In this document: positions 24,529-33,359 of the stretch, piece by piece | Numbering within the stretch: position 1 is the first letter of the stretch | How the letters are laid out: every line of letters begins with the position of its first letter | DNA from: Chryseobacterium sp. YIM B08800 | Lineage (GTDB): Bacteria; Bacteroidota; Bacteroidia; Flavobacteriales; Weeksellaceae | DNA: 59,496 nt | NCBI RefSeq assembly: GCF_026163565.1 | Contig: NZ_JAPDKN010000036.1 | Location: 1-59,496 of the forward strand | Reading direction: 5' to 3' | Translations under genes and position numbers: made by a program | Notes under the pieces: model-generated | Seen by the model: only the letters and a program-made list of their open reading frames with translations | What the model was told of the DNA's origin: nothing | The model's database searches: none

Positions 24529-25602
24529 TTACTTTTTGAAGTTTTCCATTAATTCAATGAAATCATCAAACAAGTAGTTCGCATCTTCAGGACCTGGACT
24601 TGCTTCCGGGTGATACTGAACTGAGAAGCAAGGGTGAATTTTGTGTTTAAGCCCTTCGTTGGTTCTGTCGTTCAATGCAATGTGTGTTTCAATTAAATCT
24701 GTTTCTTTAAGACTTTCCTGATCAACCGCATAACCGTGGTTTTGAGAAGTAATTGCCACTTTGTTTTTCTCTAAATCTAAAACCGGGTGATTTCCTCCTC
24801 TGTGTCCGAATTTTAACTTGAAAGTTTTTGCTCCACAAGCCAAACCGATTAATTGGTGCCCTAAACAGATTCCGAAGATTGGAACTTTTCCTAATAATCC
24901 GCGGATCATTTCTAAAGCTCCCTGATTATCTTCCGGATCTCCAGGGCCGTTTGATAACATGATTCCGTCCGGATTCATCAACAAAATTTCTTCTGCTGTT
25001 GTATCATGTGAAACTACAGTGATGTCACAATTTCTTTGAGATAATTCTCTGATAATTCCTAATTTAGAACCGAAATCTACAAGTACTACTTTAAGTCCTC
25101 TTCCCGGGTTTGCATAAGGTGTTTTTGTAGAAACCTGCTCCACTTGGTTGGTTGGGAAATTTGTGCCTTTTAGTTCTGCAACTACTGTACTTTCGTCAGC
25201 ATCAGCGTTTACAATTTTTCCTTTCACAACTCCGTAATTACGAAGAATTCTTGTCAGTCTTCTGGTATCGATTCCTGAAATTCCTGAAAGTTTTTTCTTT
25301 TTAAATAATTCATCTAAAGTAATCTGAGTACGGAAATTTGATGGTAAATCACAAAGTTCTTTTACGATAAGACCTTTGATAGCCGGCTCTATACTCTCAT
25401 AATCATCTCTATTAATCCCATAGTTTCCGATAAGCGGATAGGTCATACAAACAATCTGACCGCAATAAGACGGGTCAGAAATCAGTTCTTGGTACCCTGT
25501 CATTCCGGTATTGAAAACCACCTCTCCTGCCGTTTCCAATTCAGCTCCGAAACCTTCTCCATGAAACACTTCACCGGACTCCAGTATTAACTTTTTCTTC
25601 AT
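24529..25602 (-). CDS. carA: carbamoyl-phosphate synthase small subunit (glutamine amidotransferase)
   Basis: The N-terminal CPSase small-chain domain (GEVFHGEGFGAE, GEVVFNTGMTGYQELISDPS) is followed by a class I glutamine amidotransferase domain with the nucleophile motif FGICLGHQLIGL (about 239-250) and HPEASPGP near residue 330. It supplies ammonia from glutamine to CarB. The 357-aa length is normal. Its upstream spacer of 178 bp after pyrB holds a repeat. Confidence 0.97.
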   Translation of the reverse strand: MKKKLILESGEVFHGEGFGAELETAGEVVFNTGMTGYQELISDPSYCGQIVCMTYPLIGNYGINRDDYESIEPAIKGLIVKELCDLPSNFRTQITLDELFKKKKLSGISGIDTRRLTRILRNYGVVKGKIVNADADESTVVAELKGTNFPTNQVEQVSTKTPYANPGRGLKVVLVDFGSKLGIIRELSQRNCDITVVSHDTTAEEILLMNPDGIMLSNGPGDPEDNQGALEMIRGLLGKVPIFGICLGHQLIGLACGAKTFKLKFGHRGGNHPVLDLEKNKVAITSQNHGYAVDQESLKETDLIETHIALNDRTNEGLKHKIHPCFSVQYHPEASPGPEDANYLFDDFIELMENFKK

Positions 25603-25686
25603 TTTTAAATTAGATTTTAGAAATTAGAAGTTAGACTTCTTCATTCTGTTATTTTACTTCTTATTTTTTCTATTTTACTTTTTAAA

Positions 25687-25748
25687 CCACCCCGTCAAAA
25701 TTCTTTGAATTTTCGCCACCCCTCCAAAGGAGGGGAATTTGTGGGTGT
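25687..25748. repeat. palindromic spacer repeat between pyrB and carA
   Basis: Two adjacent hairpins, AAAATTC / GAATTTT and CCCCTCC / GGAGGGG, sit inside outer CCACCC / GGGTG arms. The CACCCCTCCAAAGGAGGGG form is a familiar dispersed motif of Bacteroidetes genomes; whether it works in RNA or is only a DNA repeat is not known. Confidence 0.5.
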
Positions 25749-25780
25749 CTATTTATCTCTAAACTCGTATCCCGAATCTC

Positions 25781-26671
25781 TTATTTAAAAGTGTATCCTT
25801 GTCCTTCCAAGGCTTCTTTTAAAATTGCCATTCTTGCGAAAACACCGTTCTGCATTTGTTTGAAAATTCTTGAGCGTTCGCATTCTACCAAGTCTGTATC
25901 AATTTCTACTCCTCTGTTGATTGGAGCTGGATGCATGATGATCGCTTCTTTTTTCATCGCTTTTTCTCTTTCTTTCGTCAAGCCATATTTTCTGTGGTAT
26001 TCTGAAGCTGAGAAACTCATTTTAGCATCGTGTCTTTCGTGTTGAATTCTCAATAACATCAAAACATCAACTTCTTTAATTAATTCATCAACAGATAAAT
26101 AAGTCCCATTAATTAAAGCTCCTTCGTCAAACCATTGTTCTGGTCCTGAAAAGTAAACTTTAGCACCTAATCTTCTTAATGCTTCTGCATTTGAATTCGC
26201 AACTCGGCTGTGTTTTACATCTCCTACAATTCCTATTTTTAAACCTTCAAATTTTCCAAATTCCTGATAGATTGTCATTAAATCAAGCATACATTGAGAA
26301 GGATGGTTTCCTGTTCCGTCTCCTCCGTTAATCACGGGGATAGTAATATTTTTTAATTCATCAAAATATCTGTCTTTCTTATCTCTGATTACAACCAGAT
26401 TTACACCAAGACTTTCAATTGTTTTTACCGTATCATAAAGACTTTCACCTTTATTCACAGAACTATTTGAAGCATCAAAAGAAACCACCTGCAAACCTAA
26501 TTTTCTTTCGGCAATATCAAAGCTTGTTTTCGTTCTTGTACTGTCTTCAAAGAAAAGGTTTGAACAAAAAACTTCTCCTTCAATTTTGGCAGTTTTTCCG
26601 TTCGCAAAAGCCAGTGCTTCTGTTACTATACTGTTGATTCTCTCGGTACTTAGTTCTGTAATCGTAAACAT
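25781..26671 (-). CDS. pyrB: aspartate carbamoyltransferase catalytic subunit
   Basis: The 296-aa catalytic chain has the carbamoyl-phosphate-binding motif STRTKTSF (about 49-56), the loop-type HPSQCMLD near 127 and HPAPINRG near 252. It condenses carbamoyl phosphate and L-aspartate to carbamoyl aspartate, the committed step of pyrimidine synthesis. No pyrI regulatory chain is next to it. The upstream leader carries a short ORF, a hairpin, a U-rich tract and an intrinsic terminator, suggesting transcriptional attenuation. carA follows after 178 bp. Confidence 0.96.
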   Translation of the reverse strand: MFTITELSTERINSIVTEALAFANGKTAKIEGEVFCSNLFFEDSTRTKTSFDIAERKLGLQVVSFDASNSSVNKGESLYDTVKTIESLGVNLVVIRDKKDRYFDELKNITIPVINGGDGTGNHPSQCMLDLMTIYQEFGKFEGLKIGIVGDVKHSRVANSNAEALRRLGAKVYFSGPEQWFDEGALINGTYLSVDELIKEVDVLMLLRIQHERHDAKMSFSASEYHRKYGLTKEREKAMKKEAIIMHPAPINRGVEIDTDLVECERSRIFKQMQNGVFARMAILKEALEGQGYTFK

Positions 26672-26688
26672 AATATCTTAATTTTTTA

Positions 26689-26719
26689 CAAAAAAAAAGC
26701 GAAGAAAATATCTTCGCTT
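26689..26719 (-). terminator. leader terminator (attenuator) upstream of pyrB
   Basis: On the minus strand, the stem AAGCGAAG / CTTCGCTT (8 bp, loop ATATTTT) is followed by a run of about nine U and lies 18 nt before the pyrB ATG, in the orientation of pyrB. Its 5' arm overlaps the stop codon of the leader ORF. Confidence 0.75.
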
Positions 26720-26789
26720 AAAATAAATAAATATCGTAAAGGGCGTCTACGCCCGGTAATTCTAATGATATAAATACTGTGTTATTCAT
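26718..26789 (-). CDS. putative pyrB leader peptide (23 aa)
   Basis: An ORF of 23 codons plus TAA runs from ATG at 26789 to the TAA at 26718-26720 and reads MNNTVFISLELPGVDALYDI followed by YLF. It begins about 7 bp after a good promoter, so the message could be nearly leaderless. It contains the small GGGCG / CGCCC hairpin, and its last codons are a U-rich tract. Its stop overlaps the 5' arm of the pyrB attenuator. A ribosome arriving at the stop would block the terminator. This is the E. coli pyrBI arrangement; peptide sequence itself is probably unimportant. No RBS is visible. Confidence 0.6.
   Translation of the reverse strand: MNNTVFISLELPGVDALYDIYLF
26741..26754 (-). promoter_or_regulatory. 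pause-hairpin candidate in pyrB leader
   Basis: GGGCG TCTA CGCCC gives a 5-bp all-GC stem with a 4-nt loop, an outlier in an AT-rich leader. It is followed on the transcript by a U-rich tract, as at the pyrBI leader pause site. Confidence 0.5.
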
Positions 26790-26795
26790 TAGGTG

Positions 26796-26827
26796 CAAAG
26801 ATATAACATTTTGGCGAACTGACAAAA
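26796..26827 (-). promoter_or_regulatory. promoter of the pyrB-carA-carB operon
   Basis: The minus strand has TTTTG at 26827-26823 and TATCTTTG at 26803-26796, separated by 19 nt, a full match to the Bacteroidetes TTTG-N19-TAnnTTTG consensus. Transcription is expected to start about 5-8 nt downstream, near 26790. Confidence 0.7.
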
Positions 26828-26885
26828 TCAAAATTCTTATAAAATTAAAAAATCTTAATCTCTCTTTATTTTCATTTTTAAATAT

Positions 26886-26893
26886 TACTTTTG
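26886..26893 (+). promoter_or_regulatory. -7 promoter box of the Lrp/AsnC gene
   Basis: TACTTTTG matches TAnnTTTG and lies 20 bp before the ATG at 26914. No -33 TTG at the usual distance is visible. Confidence 0.4.
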
Positions 26894-26913
26894 TTAAAAC
26901 TCAACACATTTTT

Positions 26914-27375
26914 ATGGATTTAAAAGACAAAATGATTCTTAGCATCATTCAGGAAGACTCTACCTATTCTGTGAAAGAAATTTCGGAAAAGATCGGTCTT
27001 ACCTTTACTCCGACGTATGAACGTATCAAACAGCTGGAAAAACAAGGAATCATCGAAAAATATGTAGGTCTTTTAAACCGTGAAAAACTGGGTTTAAATA
27101 TTGTTGTTTATTGCAATGTTCGCTTGAAAGAACAATCTAAAAAAGTACTTGAAACTTTTGAAAAAAACATTATGCAACACGATGAAGTTCAGGAAATCAT
27201 CAGTCTTTCAGGCGAATATGATTATATGCTGAAAATTATCGCTAAAGACATCAATTCTTATAATAATTTTACGGTAAATGTAATTTCAAATATTCCTAAT
27301 ATCGGACAATATCACAGTTCTATTGTACTTCACGAGGTTAAAAAATCTACTAAGTTTAAGATTGATTTGGATTAA
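26914..27375 (+). CDS. Lrp/AsnC family transcriptional regulator
   Basis: The ATG at 26914 (MDLKDKMILSIIQEDSTYSV) is chosen because the upstream extension is A/T-rich and not Lrp-like. The N-terminal winged helix is SVKEISEKIGLTFTPTYERIKQLEKQGII (about 19-47) and the C-terminal RAM (regulation of amino acid metabolism) domain includes VQEIISLSGEYDYMLKI (about 92-108). Such proteins sense amino acids as octamers. The gene is divergent from pyrB and convergent with the arginine operon, so either may be a target. The effector is unknown. Confidence 0.9.
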   Translation: MDLKDKMILSIIQEDSTYSVKEISEKIGLTFTPTYERIKQLEKQGIIEKYVGLLNREKLGLNIVVYCNVRLKEQSKKVLETFEKNIMQHDEVQEIISLSGEYDYMLKIIAKDINSYNNFTVNVISNIPNIGQYHSSIVLHEVKKSTKFKIDLD

Positions 27376-27385
27376 ATTAAATTGA

Positions 27386-27515
27386 ACCATTAAGATTTTA
27401 ATTAAGGAGTTAAGCTTAATTAAGAAAAATCTATAGATTTTTAATTATTATTTTATTATTTGTTTTCGAATCTTAAATATTCTGAACTTCTTAACTAAAA
27501 TCTTAATGGTTAAAA
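27386..27515. repeat. long inverted repeat between the convergent Lrp/AsnC gene and argH
   Basis: AACCATTAAGATTTTA at 27386-27401 recurs inverted at about 27500-27515, with further pairing inside (GTTAAG / CTTAAC). It may act as a bidirectional terminator or be a dispersed repeat. Confidence 0.5.
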
Positions 27516-27520
27516 ATAAA

Positions 27521-28825
27521 TCAACCCAACAATTTATTTTTCAATTTATTAAACTGATATTCTATTTTATCCAAACAAAGATTTCCGATACTTCCCTGAT
27601 GGGTATGATTTAGTCTTCCTATTTCAAAATCAAACTCATTATTTTCAATCTCCTGTCCTACTTTCACATAAGCATCACGGAATGAACTTCCGTTTTTTAC
27701 TTCTTCATTAATTTTCTCTACGCTGAAAAGGTATTTGTATTTTTCGTCTTCCAGAATACCATCCTTCACCTGAATATTTGGTAAGGTATAATTTAAAATT
27801 TCCAAACATTCTTTTAAAGAATCAATTGCTGGAAAAAGAATCTCCTTTGTTAACTGCATATCTCTATGATAACCAGAAGGAAGATTGTTCGTCAACAAAA
27901 TAAACTCATTCGGCAAAGACTGAATTCTGTTGCAACGCGCGCGAACCAGCTCAAAAATATCCGGATTTTTCTTATGAGGCATAATGCTGCTTCCCGTTGT
28001 AAATTCTTTAGGGAAACTGATAAAATCAAAATTCTGACTTAAATACAGACAAACATCATAAGAAAATTTACCTAAAGTTCCTGCCAAAGTAGCCATTGCC
28101 ATCGACAACATTTTCTCCGATTTTCCACGTGTCATTTGAGCATAAACTGAATTACAATTCATCGACTGAAAACCTAAATTATAGGTCGTACTCTCACGAT
28201 CAATTGGAAAAGACGAGCCATATCCTGCTGCGGAACCCAGTGGATTTTTATTAATGATATTTTTAACCGAAAACAACATTTCAACATCATCTAACAACGC
28301 TTCTGCATAAGCTCCAAACCATAATCCAAACGATGAAGGCATCGCAATCTGTAAATGCGTATAACCTGGAAGAAGAATATTTTTATGCTGATCCGCTAGT
28401 TTGATCAATATTTGAAAAAACTCGTCTGTCAACGCTGCAATTTCACGGATCTCATCAACCAAATACAATTTAATATCTAATAAAACCTGATCGTTACGAG
28501 ATCTTGCCGTGTGAATTTTCTTTCCTGTATCTCCTAATTTTTCAATTAAAATTGACTCGATCTGCGAATGAATATCTTCCGCTGTTTTATCGATTTCAAA
28601 AGTTTCATTTTCGATATCTTTCAAAATCACTTCCAAAACAGACAACATCTGTTTCGATTCTTCATTCGAAATAATTCCGACTTCTGCCAACATTTTACAG
28701 TGCGCCATCGAACCTTTGACATCATATTTCGCCAAACGCTCATCAAAATCAAGATCTTTCCCGACTGTAAATTTGTTGACTAATATATTGGTGGCATTGT
28801 CATCTTTTTGCCATATTTTTTTCAT
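27521..28825 (-). CDS. argH: argininosuccinate lyase
   Basis: The ATG at 28825 (MKKIWQKDD) is preferred because the extension to 28888 only reads through repeat DNA. The fumarase/lyase superfamily signature GSSIMPHKKNPD lies at about 279-290, with the N-terminal MAHCKMLAEVGII and THLQIAMP regions also present. The enzyme splits argininosuccinate into arginine and fumarate, the last step of arginine synthesis. It is the last gene of the arg operon and follows argE after a 278-bp spacer that contains a structured repeat. Confidence 0.96.
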   Translation of the reverse strand: MKKIWQKDDNATNILVNKFTVGKDLDFDERLAKYDVKGSMAHCKMLAEVGIISNEESKQMLSVLEVILKDIENETFEIDKTAEDIHSQIESILIEKLGDTGKKIHTARSRNDQVLLDIKLYLVDEIREIAALTDEFFQILIKLADQHKNILLPGYTHLQIAMPSSFGLWFGAYAEALLDDVEMLFSVKNIINKNPLGSAAGYGSSFPIDRESTTYNLGFQSMNCNSVYAQMTRGKSEKMLSMAMATLAGTLGKFSYDVCLYLSQNFDFISFPKEFTTGSSIMPHKKNPDIFELVRARCNRIQSLPNEFILLTNNLPSGYHRDMQLTKEILFPAIDSLKECLEILNYTLPNIQVKDGILEDEKYKYLFSVEKINEEVKNGSSFRDAYVKVGQEIENNEFDFEIGRLNHTHQGSIGNLCLDKIEYQFNKLKNKLLG

Positions 28826-28851
28826 AAAATTTCTTTTTTTTATTTTAAAAA

Positions 28852-29060
28852 TTTCTTTTGTCTTGAAACAAAAGAAACAAAAATTCAAGACTGGAAACTC
28901 CGGCTAAAATTTTAAATTATTTCCTAAAATTTCCAAAACTCGGGCGGAAAGTTTGATTTGAAATGATAAGATTATTTTTTGCCGCCACTCAAACAGTGGA
29001 AATTTTTTAACGGTAATAATTTAAAATTTCTTAACGCCTCCGTTTCCTAGGTCGTTGTTT
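28852..29060. repeat. structured dispersed repeat, copy 1 (argE-argH spacer)
   Basis: About 210 bp matching 33417-33625. Shared blocks are TCTTTTGTCTTGAA, AAAAGAAACAAAAATTCAAG, CTCAAACAGTGGAAATTTTT and TTTCCTAGGTCGT. Internal stems are present: an outer AT-rich pair, TAAAATTTTAAATTATT with AATAATTTAAAATTT, and an inner GGCGG / CCGCC pair. Where copy 2 differs in these stems, both sides differ so that pairing is kept. Confidence 0.7.
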
Positions 29061-29103
29061 GTGGACTTTATAGACTTACATCATTCATTTCCCCGCTTCC
29101 AGC

Positions 29104-30186
29104 CTATAAAACCTTCTCTAAAATCTTAATATAAATCTCAATTCCTTCCGCAATTTCTTCGATGAAGATAAATTCATCTGCAGTGTGAGAGCGCCTACTG
29201 TCACCTGGACCGAGCTTTACTGATGTACAAGGAATTATCGCTTGATCGGATGAAGTTGGTGAACCGTAAGTTGTCCTGCCAATTTCCAAACCAGCCTGTA
29301 CGAATGGATGTTCCGTTTCGATTTTTGATGAATTTAACCTGAAAGACCTTGCTGTTAAGGTTGATCTCATCTGCGATTGAATGATCTCAAACGCTTCTTT
29401 ATTCGAATATTCATCCGTAACTCTCACATCCAAAGTAAAAGCGCATGATTCAGGAACAACATTATGCTGAACTCCGGCATGAATTCCCGAAAGTGTCACC
29501 TTAACTTCGCCTAAATAATCTGAAACTTTTGGAAATTTAAAGCTCAGAATATTTTGAAGATCTTCCATGCATTTTACAATCGAATTATTGTCATTCGGAT
29601 GAGCGGCGTGAGAAGGAGTTCCTTTCATTTCTCCATCAATAACCAAAAGTCCTTTTTCTGCAATCGCTAGATTCATCTGCGTTGGTTCTCCTACAATAGC
29701 CAATTCGATGTTTGGTAACTGAGGAAATAAGGCTTCAATTCCGTCAAAACCTGAAATCTCCTCCTCTGCCGTCAAAGCAATAATTAAATTATATTTTAAA
29801 TCTTCTTTATCAAAAAAATGCAAAAAAACCTGCGCCATCGAAACCAATGAAGCTCCCGCATCGTTGCTTCCCAATCCGAATAATTTTCCATCTTTCTCAA
29901 TCGGCAAAAACGGATCTAAAGTATAAGCTTTATTCGGTTTTACGGTATCATGATGCGTATTCAGCAAAATCGACGGTTTGAAAACATCAAAATTTTTATT
30001 CACCGCCCAGATGTTATTTTTAAAACGTTTTGTTGGAATCTGATGTTTTCTGAAAAAATTTTCAATCTCCACAGACGTATTAAATTCATCTTTGCTGAAT
30101 GACGGAATTTCAATCAGTTTTTTCAACAATTCTACTGCATTATTCAGTAATTCTTCTTTACTATAAACAGATTTCAGTTCCTGCAT
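29104..30186 (-). CDS. argE: M20 family acetylornithine deacetylase (ArgE-like)
   Basis: The 360-aa zinc peptidase-fold enzyme has THHDTV (about 77-82, first His/Asp motif), GLGSNDAG (about 104-111), ALTAEEEISG (about 136-145) and a later GPGDSRRSHTADE near 327-339 supplying the final metal ligand. It removes the acyl group from N-acetyl(or succinyl)ornithine or, in operons with an acylated carbamoyltransferase, from N-acetylcitrulline. Its start overlaps the end of argB by 26 bp (30161-30186), implying translational coupling. Substrate (acetylcitrulline versus acetylornithine) is inferred from the operon. Confidence 0.93.
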   Translation of the reverse strand: MQELKSVYSKEELLNNAVELLKKLIEIPSFSKDEFNTSVEIENFFRKHQIPTKRFKNNIWAVNKNFDVFKPSILLNTHHDTVKPNKAYTLDPFLPIEKDGKLFGLGSNDAGASLVSMAQVFLHFFDKEDLKYNLIIALTAEEEISGFDGIEALFPQLPNIELAIVGEPTQMNLAIAEKGLLVIDGEMKGTPSHAAHPNDNNSIVKCMEDLQNILSFKFPKVSDYLGEVKVTLSGIHAGVQHNVVPESCAFTLDVRVTDEYSNKEAFEIIQSQMRSTLTARSFRLNSSKIETEHPFVQAGLEIGRTTYGSPTSSDQAIIPCTSVKLGPGDSRRSHTADEFIFIEEIAEGIEIYIKILEKVL

Positions 30187-30955
30187 GATGATTTTCTATA
30201 TGGTTTTTTAGTGAGGTTTCCTTAATCAAGAATACCTTATTAACTTTATTTTTCACTGCTCCAAGAGCATTTTCTAATTTGGGAAGAATTCCTTTATGAA
30301 GTTTTCCTTCATCTTTTAAGGTTGAAAATTCTTCCTCGGAAATATTTTTAATAACAGATTCAGGGTTGTTTACATCTTCCAGCACTCCTTCTTTATCGAA
30401 ACAATACAACAATTCAACATCATATTTTGAAGATAAAGCCTGCGCAATTACCGAAGCAATCGTATCTGCATTGGTATTGAAAAGATGTCCTTTTTTATCG
30501 TGAGTAATTGCAGAAAAGACAGGAACTAATTCAAGCTTCAATAACTTTGAAATCAATTTTCTGTTCACGCTTTTCTCTGTAATGTCGCCAACAAATCCGA
30601 AGTCTATTTCTGCGTCTTCTCTTTTTGTGGCTTTAATTAAATTGGCATCAGCACCCGAAAATCCCATTGCTCTGCACTTTTTATGCTGAAGTTTTGCGAC
30701 AATATTTTTGTTGATTCCTCCTGCATACACCATCGCTACAATATCCAAAGTATCTTTATCAGTGATTCTTCGGCCGTTAATCATTTTTTGTTCAACGCCC
30801 AGTTTATCAGCTAAAGTTGTCGCCAATTTTCCGCCTCCATGAACCAGAATTTTCTTTTCTTTAATTTCAGAAAACTGCTCTAAAAATTCGTTCAATAATT
30901 CCTCATCATCGATTAATGCTCCGCCGATTTTTATGATGTATAATTTTTCTTTCAT
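30161..30955 (-). CDS. argB: acetylglutamate kinase
   Basis: The amino-acid kinase fold is shown by KIGGALIDDEELL at the N-terminus and VHGGGKLATTL (about 38-48), followed by GRRITD (about 61-66). At 264 aa it is a normal arginine-insensitive or unknown-sensitivity length, without the extra N-terminal helix of the hexameric arginine-inhibited type. It phosphorylates N-acetylglutamate in the second step. It overlaps argE by 26 bp and is separated from argF' by a 99-bp spacer with a 15-bp-stem hairpin. Confidence 0.95.
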   Translation of the reverse strand: MKEKLYIIKIGGALIDDEELLNEFLEQFSEIKEKKILVHGGGKLATTLADKLGVEQKMINGRRITDKDTLDIVAMVYAGGINKNIVAKLQHKKCRAMGFSGADANLIKATKREDAEIDFGFVGDITEKSVNRKLISKLLKLELVPVFSAITHDKKGHLFNTNADTIASVIAQALSSKYDVELLYCFDKEGVLEDVNNPESVIKNISEEEFSTLKDEGKLHKGILPKLENALGAVKNKVNKVFLIKETSLKNHIENHHAGTEICL

Positions 30956-30972
30956 ACAAACCTTTTTTTGAG

Positions 30973-31005
30973 AACCATGTCAAGGTTTTGAACCTTGACA
31001 TGGTT
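30973..31005. repeat. perfect 15-bp hairpin between argF' and argB
   Basis: AACCATGTCAAGGTT / AACCTTGACATGGTT with a 3-nt TTG loop. It is not followed by a U-run on the minus strand, so it is unlikely to end operon transcription; it may stabilise or process the mRNA. Confidence 0.6.
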
Positions 31006-31054
31006 TGCTAATCTAAACTTAGCGATTTTCTAAAACCCGTTAGGTTTGGATTTA

Positions 31055-32011
31055 TTAAGAATTCAATTCATCTAAAATTTCAGAGAAAACTGCCTGCGCC
31101 GAAAAAATTCGATTTTTTGCCTGTTGATAAATGATAGAATTTTTACCGTCCATCACCTCATCACTCAACTCCACATTTCGACGAACCGGAAGACAGTGCA
31201 TCACCTTTCCTTGATTGGTATTAGACAGTTTTTCATTCGTCAACATCCAGTTTTCTTTCACTTCCGGCATTGCTGCATAATCATCAAAAGATGACCAATT
31301 TTTCACGTAAATAAAATCTGCATCTTTCAACGCTTCATCCTGATTATGGATTATTTTTACATCTTTTGTGAAATTTTTATCCAAATCATAACCTTCCGGA
31401 TTCGCAATTACCAACTCAACATCCATTTCCTGCATCCATTCTGCGAAAGAATTCCCTACTGCATGAGCAATTGGTTTGATATGTGGAGCCCAAGTCAATA
31501 CCACTTTAGGTTTACGCTCTTCTTTCCAATTTTCCGTGATCGTAATACAATCTGCCAAACTTTGCAAAGGGTGACGCGTTGCTGATTCCAAAGAGATAAC
31601 CGGAACTTTTGCATGTTGCTCGAACTGACTTAAAATACTTTCGTTAACATCATCTTCCTTGCTTTTCATTCCTGCAAAACAACGAACCGCGATGATGTCA
31701 CAATATTGATTTAATACTTCAATAGCGTCTTTGATATGTTCTACCGTGTCGCCGTTCATTACAGCTCCGTCTGCGAATTCCAGACTCCAAGCTTCCTGTG
31801 CAGCATTTAACGTCAATACATTTAAACCTAAATTCTGAGCTGCGATTTGGCTGCTTAAACGGGTTCTTAAACTTGAATTTAAAAATACAAGTCCAATTGT
31901 TTTTCCTTTTCCTTTCTCTGTTTCCGAAAGAGGGTTTTCTTTAATTTGTAAAGCTTTTTTTATAATATCCTGTAAGTTTTTAACATCGCTTACAGAGGTG
32001 AATTTTTTCAT
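31055..32011 (-). CDS. argF': N-acetylornithine (or N-succinylornithine) carbamoyltransferase
   Basis: This transcarbamylase differs from pyrB and from ordinary ornithine transcarbamylase. The phosphate-binding loop is NSSLRTRLSS (about 48-57) rather than STRT, and WAPHIKPIAHAVGNSFAEW (about 174-192) is typical of the acylornithine-specific branch known from Bacteroides and Xanthomonas. It makes acetylcitrulline (or succinylcitrulline), which argE then deacylates, in place of a free-ornithine step. The acetyl versus succinyl choice depends on a few residues that I cannot judge with certainty. Confidence 0.9.
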   Translation of the reverse strand: MKKFTSVSDVKNLQDIIKKALQIKENPLSETEKGKGKTIGLVFLNSSLRTRLSSQIAAQNLGLNVLTLNAAQEAWSLEFADGAVMNGDTVEHIKDAIEVLNQYCDIIAVRCFAGMKSKEDDVNESILSQFEQHAKVPVISLESATRHPLQSLADCITITENWKEERKPKVVLTWAPHIKPIAHAVGNSFAEWMQEMDVELVIANPEGYDLDKNFTKDVKIIHNQDEALKDADFIYVKNWSSFDDYAAMPEVKENWMLTNEKLSNTNQGKVMHCLPVRRNVELSDEVMDGKNSIIYQQAKNRIFSAQAVFSEILDELNS

Positions 32012-32029
32012 TTTGAATTGATTTTTTTA

Positions 32030-32219
32030 CCACAAAAGTTTTAACACATGAGTCACATTAGATTTTAGTTAAAAACTTTGAAAACATTTAGAACACATGA
32101 GTTGAAAATCAAAGATTTTCATAAGTTTTAATGCTCTTTAAAAAGTTTTATAGGTTCTTAAAATCATAAAACTTTTGTGACTTTTGACTTCGTCAAATCT
32201 TCGATTTGTGGTTAATTAA
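32030..32219. repeat. inverted-repeat spacer between argF' and argD
   Basis: CCACAAAAGTTTTA near 32032 is repeated inverted near 32165-32178 (TAAAACTTTTGTG), closing about 100 bp. The 3' part GACTTCGTCAAATCTTCGATTT also occurs in related form at 59421-59442. Confidence 0.5.
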
Positions 32220-33359
32220 TTATAGATTTTCTAAAACAGTTTTTAAAGCACTGATGAACAAATCAGTTTCTACTTTTTTAATGTTAAGTGCCGGAAGAAT
32301 CCTCAACAAAGCCTTATCATTAGAATTTCCTGTGAAAATATGATGATTGTACAACAGGCTATTCCTCACTTCCGAGCAATCCCTGTCGAGTTCAATTCCA
32401 ATCATCAAACCTTTCCTTCGGATGGTTTTAATATGTGGAAAATCTTTAATTTCATTTTCAATATACGCGCCCATTTCCTGAGCATTTTCGATGAGATTTT
32501 CATTTTTCATCACGTCCAACACCGCAATCGCCGCAACACAAGCTAAATGATTTCCTCCGAAAGTTGTTCCCAGCAAACCGTTGCTTGCCTGAAATTTAGG
32601 ATGAATTAAAACTCCGCCAATTGGAAAACCATTCCCCATTCCTTTTGCCGTTGTAATGATATCTGCTTCAATTCCAAATTCCTGATGAGCAAAGAAATAA
32701 CCGCTTCTTCCGTATCCTGACTGAACTTCATCCAAAATCAAAACGGTATCATATTTTTCACATAGTTCTTTAATTTTAGTTAAAAATTCAACGGTTGGAA
32801 TCATAATTCCGCCAACGCCCTGAATTCCTTCAATAATGACAGATGAAATTTCGTTTCCTTGTTTTTCGAAAACCTCTTCAAGTTGTTCTATATTATTCCA
32901 TTCAGATTTAATAAATCTTTCATCATAATTTACCGGAGCTACAATTTTCGGATTATCCGTTACCGAAACTGCCGCCGAAGTTCTTCCGTGGAATGAACCT
33001 GAAAAATACAATACTTTGTTTTTTCCGTTATGAAAAGATGCCAATTTTAAAGCATTTTCATTCGCTTCAGCTCCTGAATTACATAAAAACAAGTTGTAAT
33101 CTTCTAAACCTGACAGTTTTCCTAATTTATCTGCTAATTCGGTTTGTAATTCATTCTGAACTGAGTTTGAATAGAAAGATATTTTATCTAACTGGTTTTT
33201 TAATTGAGTTTGATAATGCGGATGGTTATGCCCGATAGAAATTACCGCGTGACCTCCGTAAAAATCAAGATATTTTTCTCCTTTATCGTCCCAAAGAAAT
33301 GATCCCTGAGCTTTAATTGGGTTTATGTTGAATAATGGATATACGTTGAATAAATTCAT
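32220..33359 (-). CDS. argD: acetylornithine/succinylornithine aminotransferase
   Basis: A class III PLP-dependent aminotransferase: substrate-side motif SGAEANENALKLA (about 97-109), the PLP-binding ILDEVQSGYGRSG (about 202-214) and the Schiff-base Lys in TTAKGMGNGFPIGG (about 230-243). At 379 aa it has the usual length. It converts N-acetylglutamate semialdehyde to N-acetylornithine with glutamate as donor. It is in operon order between argC and argF'. Confidence 0.95.
   Translation of the reverse strand: MNLFNVYPLFNINPIKAQGSFLWDDKGEKYLDFYGGHAVISIGHNHPHYQTQLKNQLDKISFYSNSVQNELQTELADKLGKLSGLEDYNLFLCNSGAEANENALKLASFHNGKNKVLYFSGSFHGRTSAAVSVTDNPKIVAPVNYDERFIKSEWNNIEQLEEVFEKQGNEISSVIIEGIQGVGGIMIPTVEFLTKIKELCEKYDTVLILDEVQSGYGRSGYFFAHQEFGIEADIITTAKGMGNGFPIGGVLIHPKFQASNGLLGTTFGGNHLACVAAIAVLDVMKNENLIENAQEMGAYIENEIKDFPHIKTIRRKGLMIGIELDRDCSEVRNSLLYNHHIFTGNSNDKALLRILPALNIKKVETDLFISALKTVLENL

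Noticed and set aside
27386..27515. A second attenuator for the arginine operon
   Set aside because: It lies after the last gene of the operon, between convergent genes, so it cannot attenuate the operon; a terminator or repeat is more likely.
28716..28907. Plus-strand ORF ending KQKKQKFKTGNSG in the argE-argH spacer region
   Set aside because: It lies across the antisense of argH and the dispersed repeat; no independent coding evidence.
31346..31585. Aromatic-rich plus-strand ORF inside argF'
   Set aside because: Antisense shadow of a well-supported gene.
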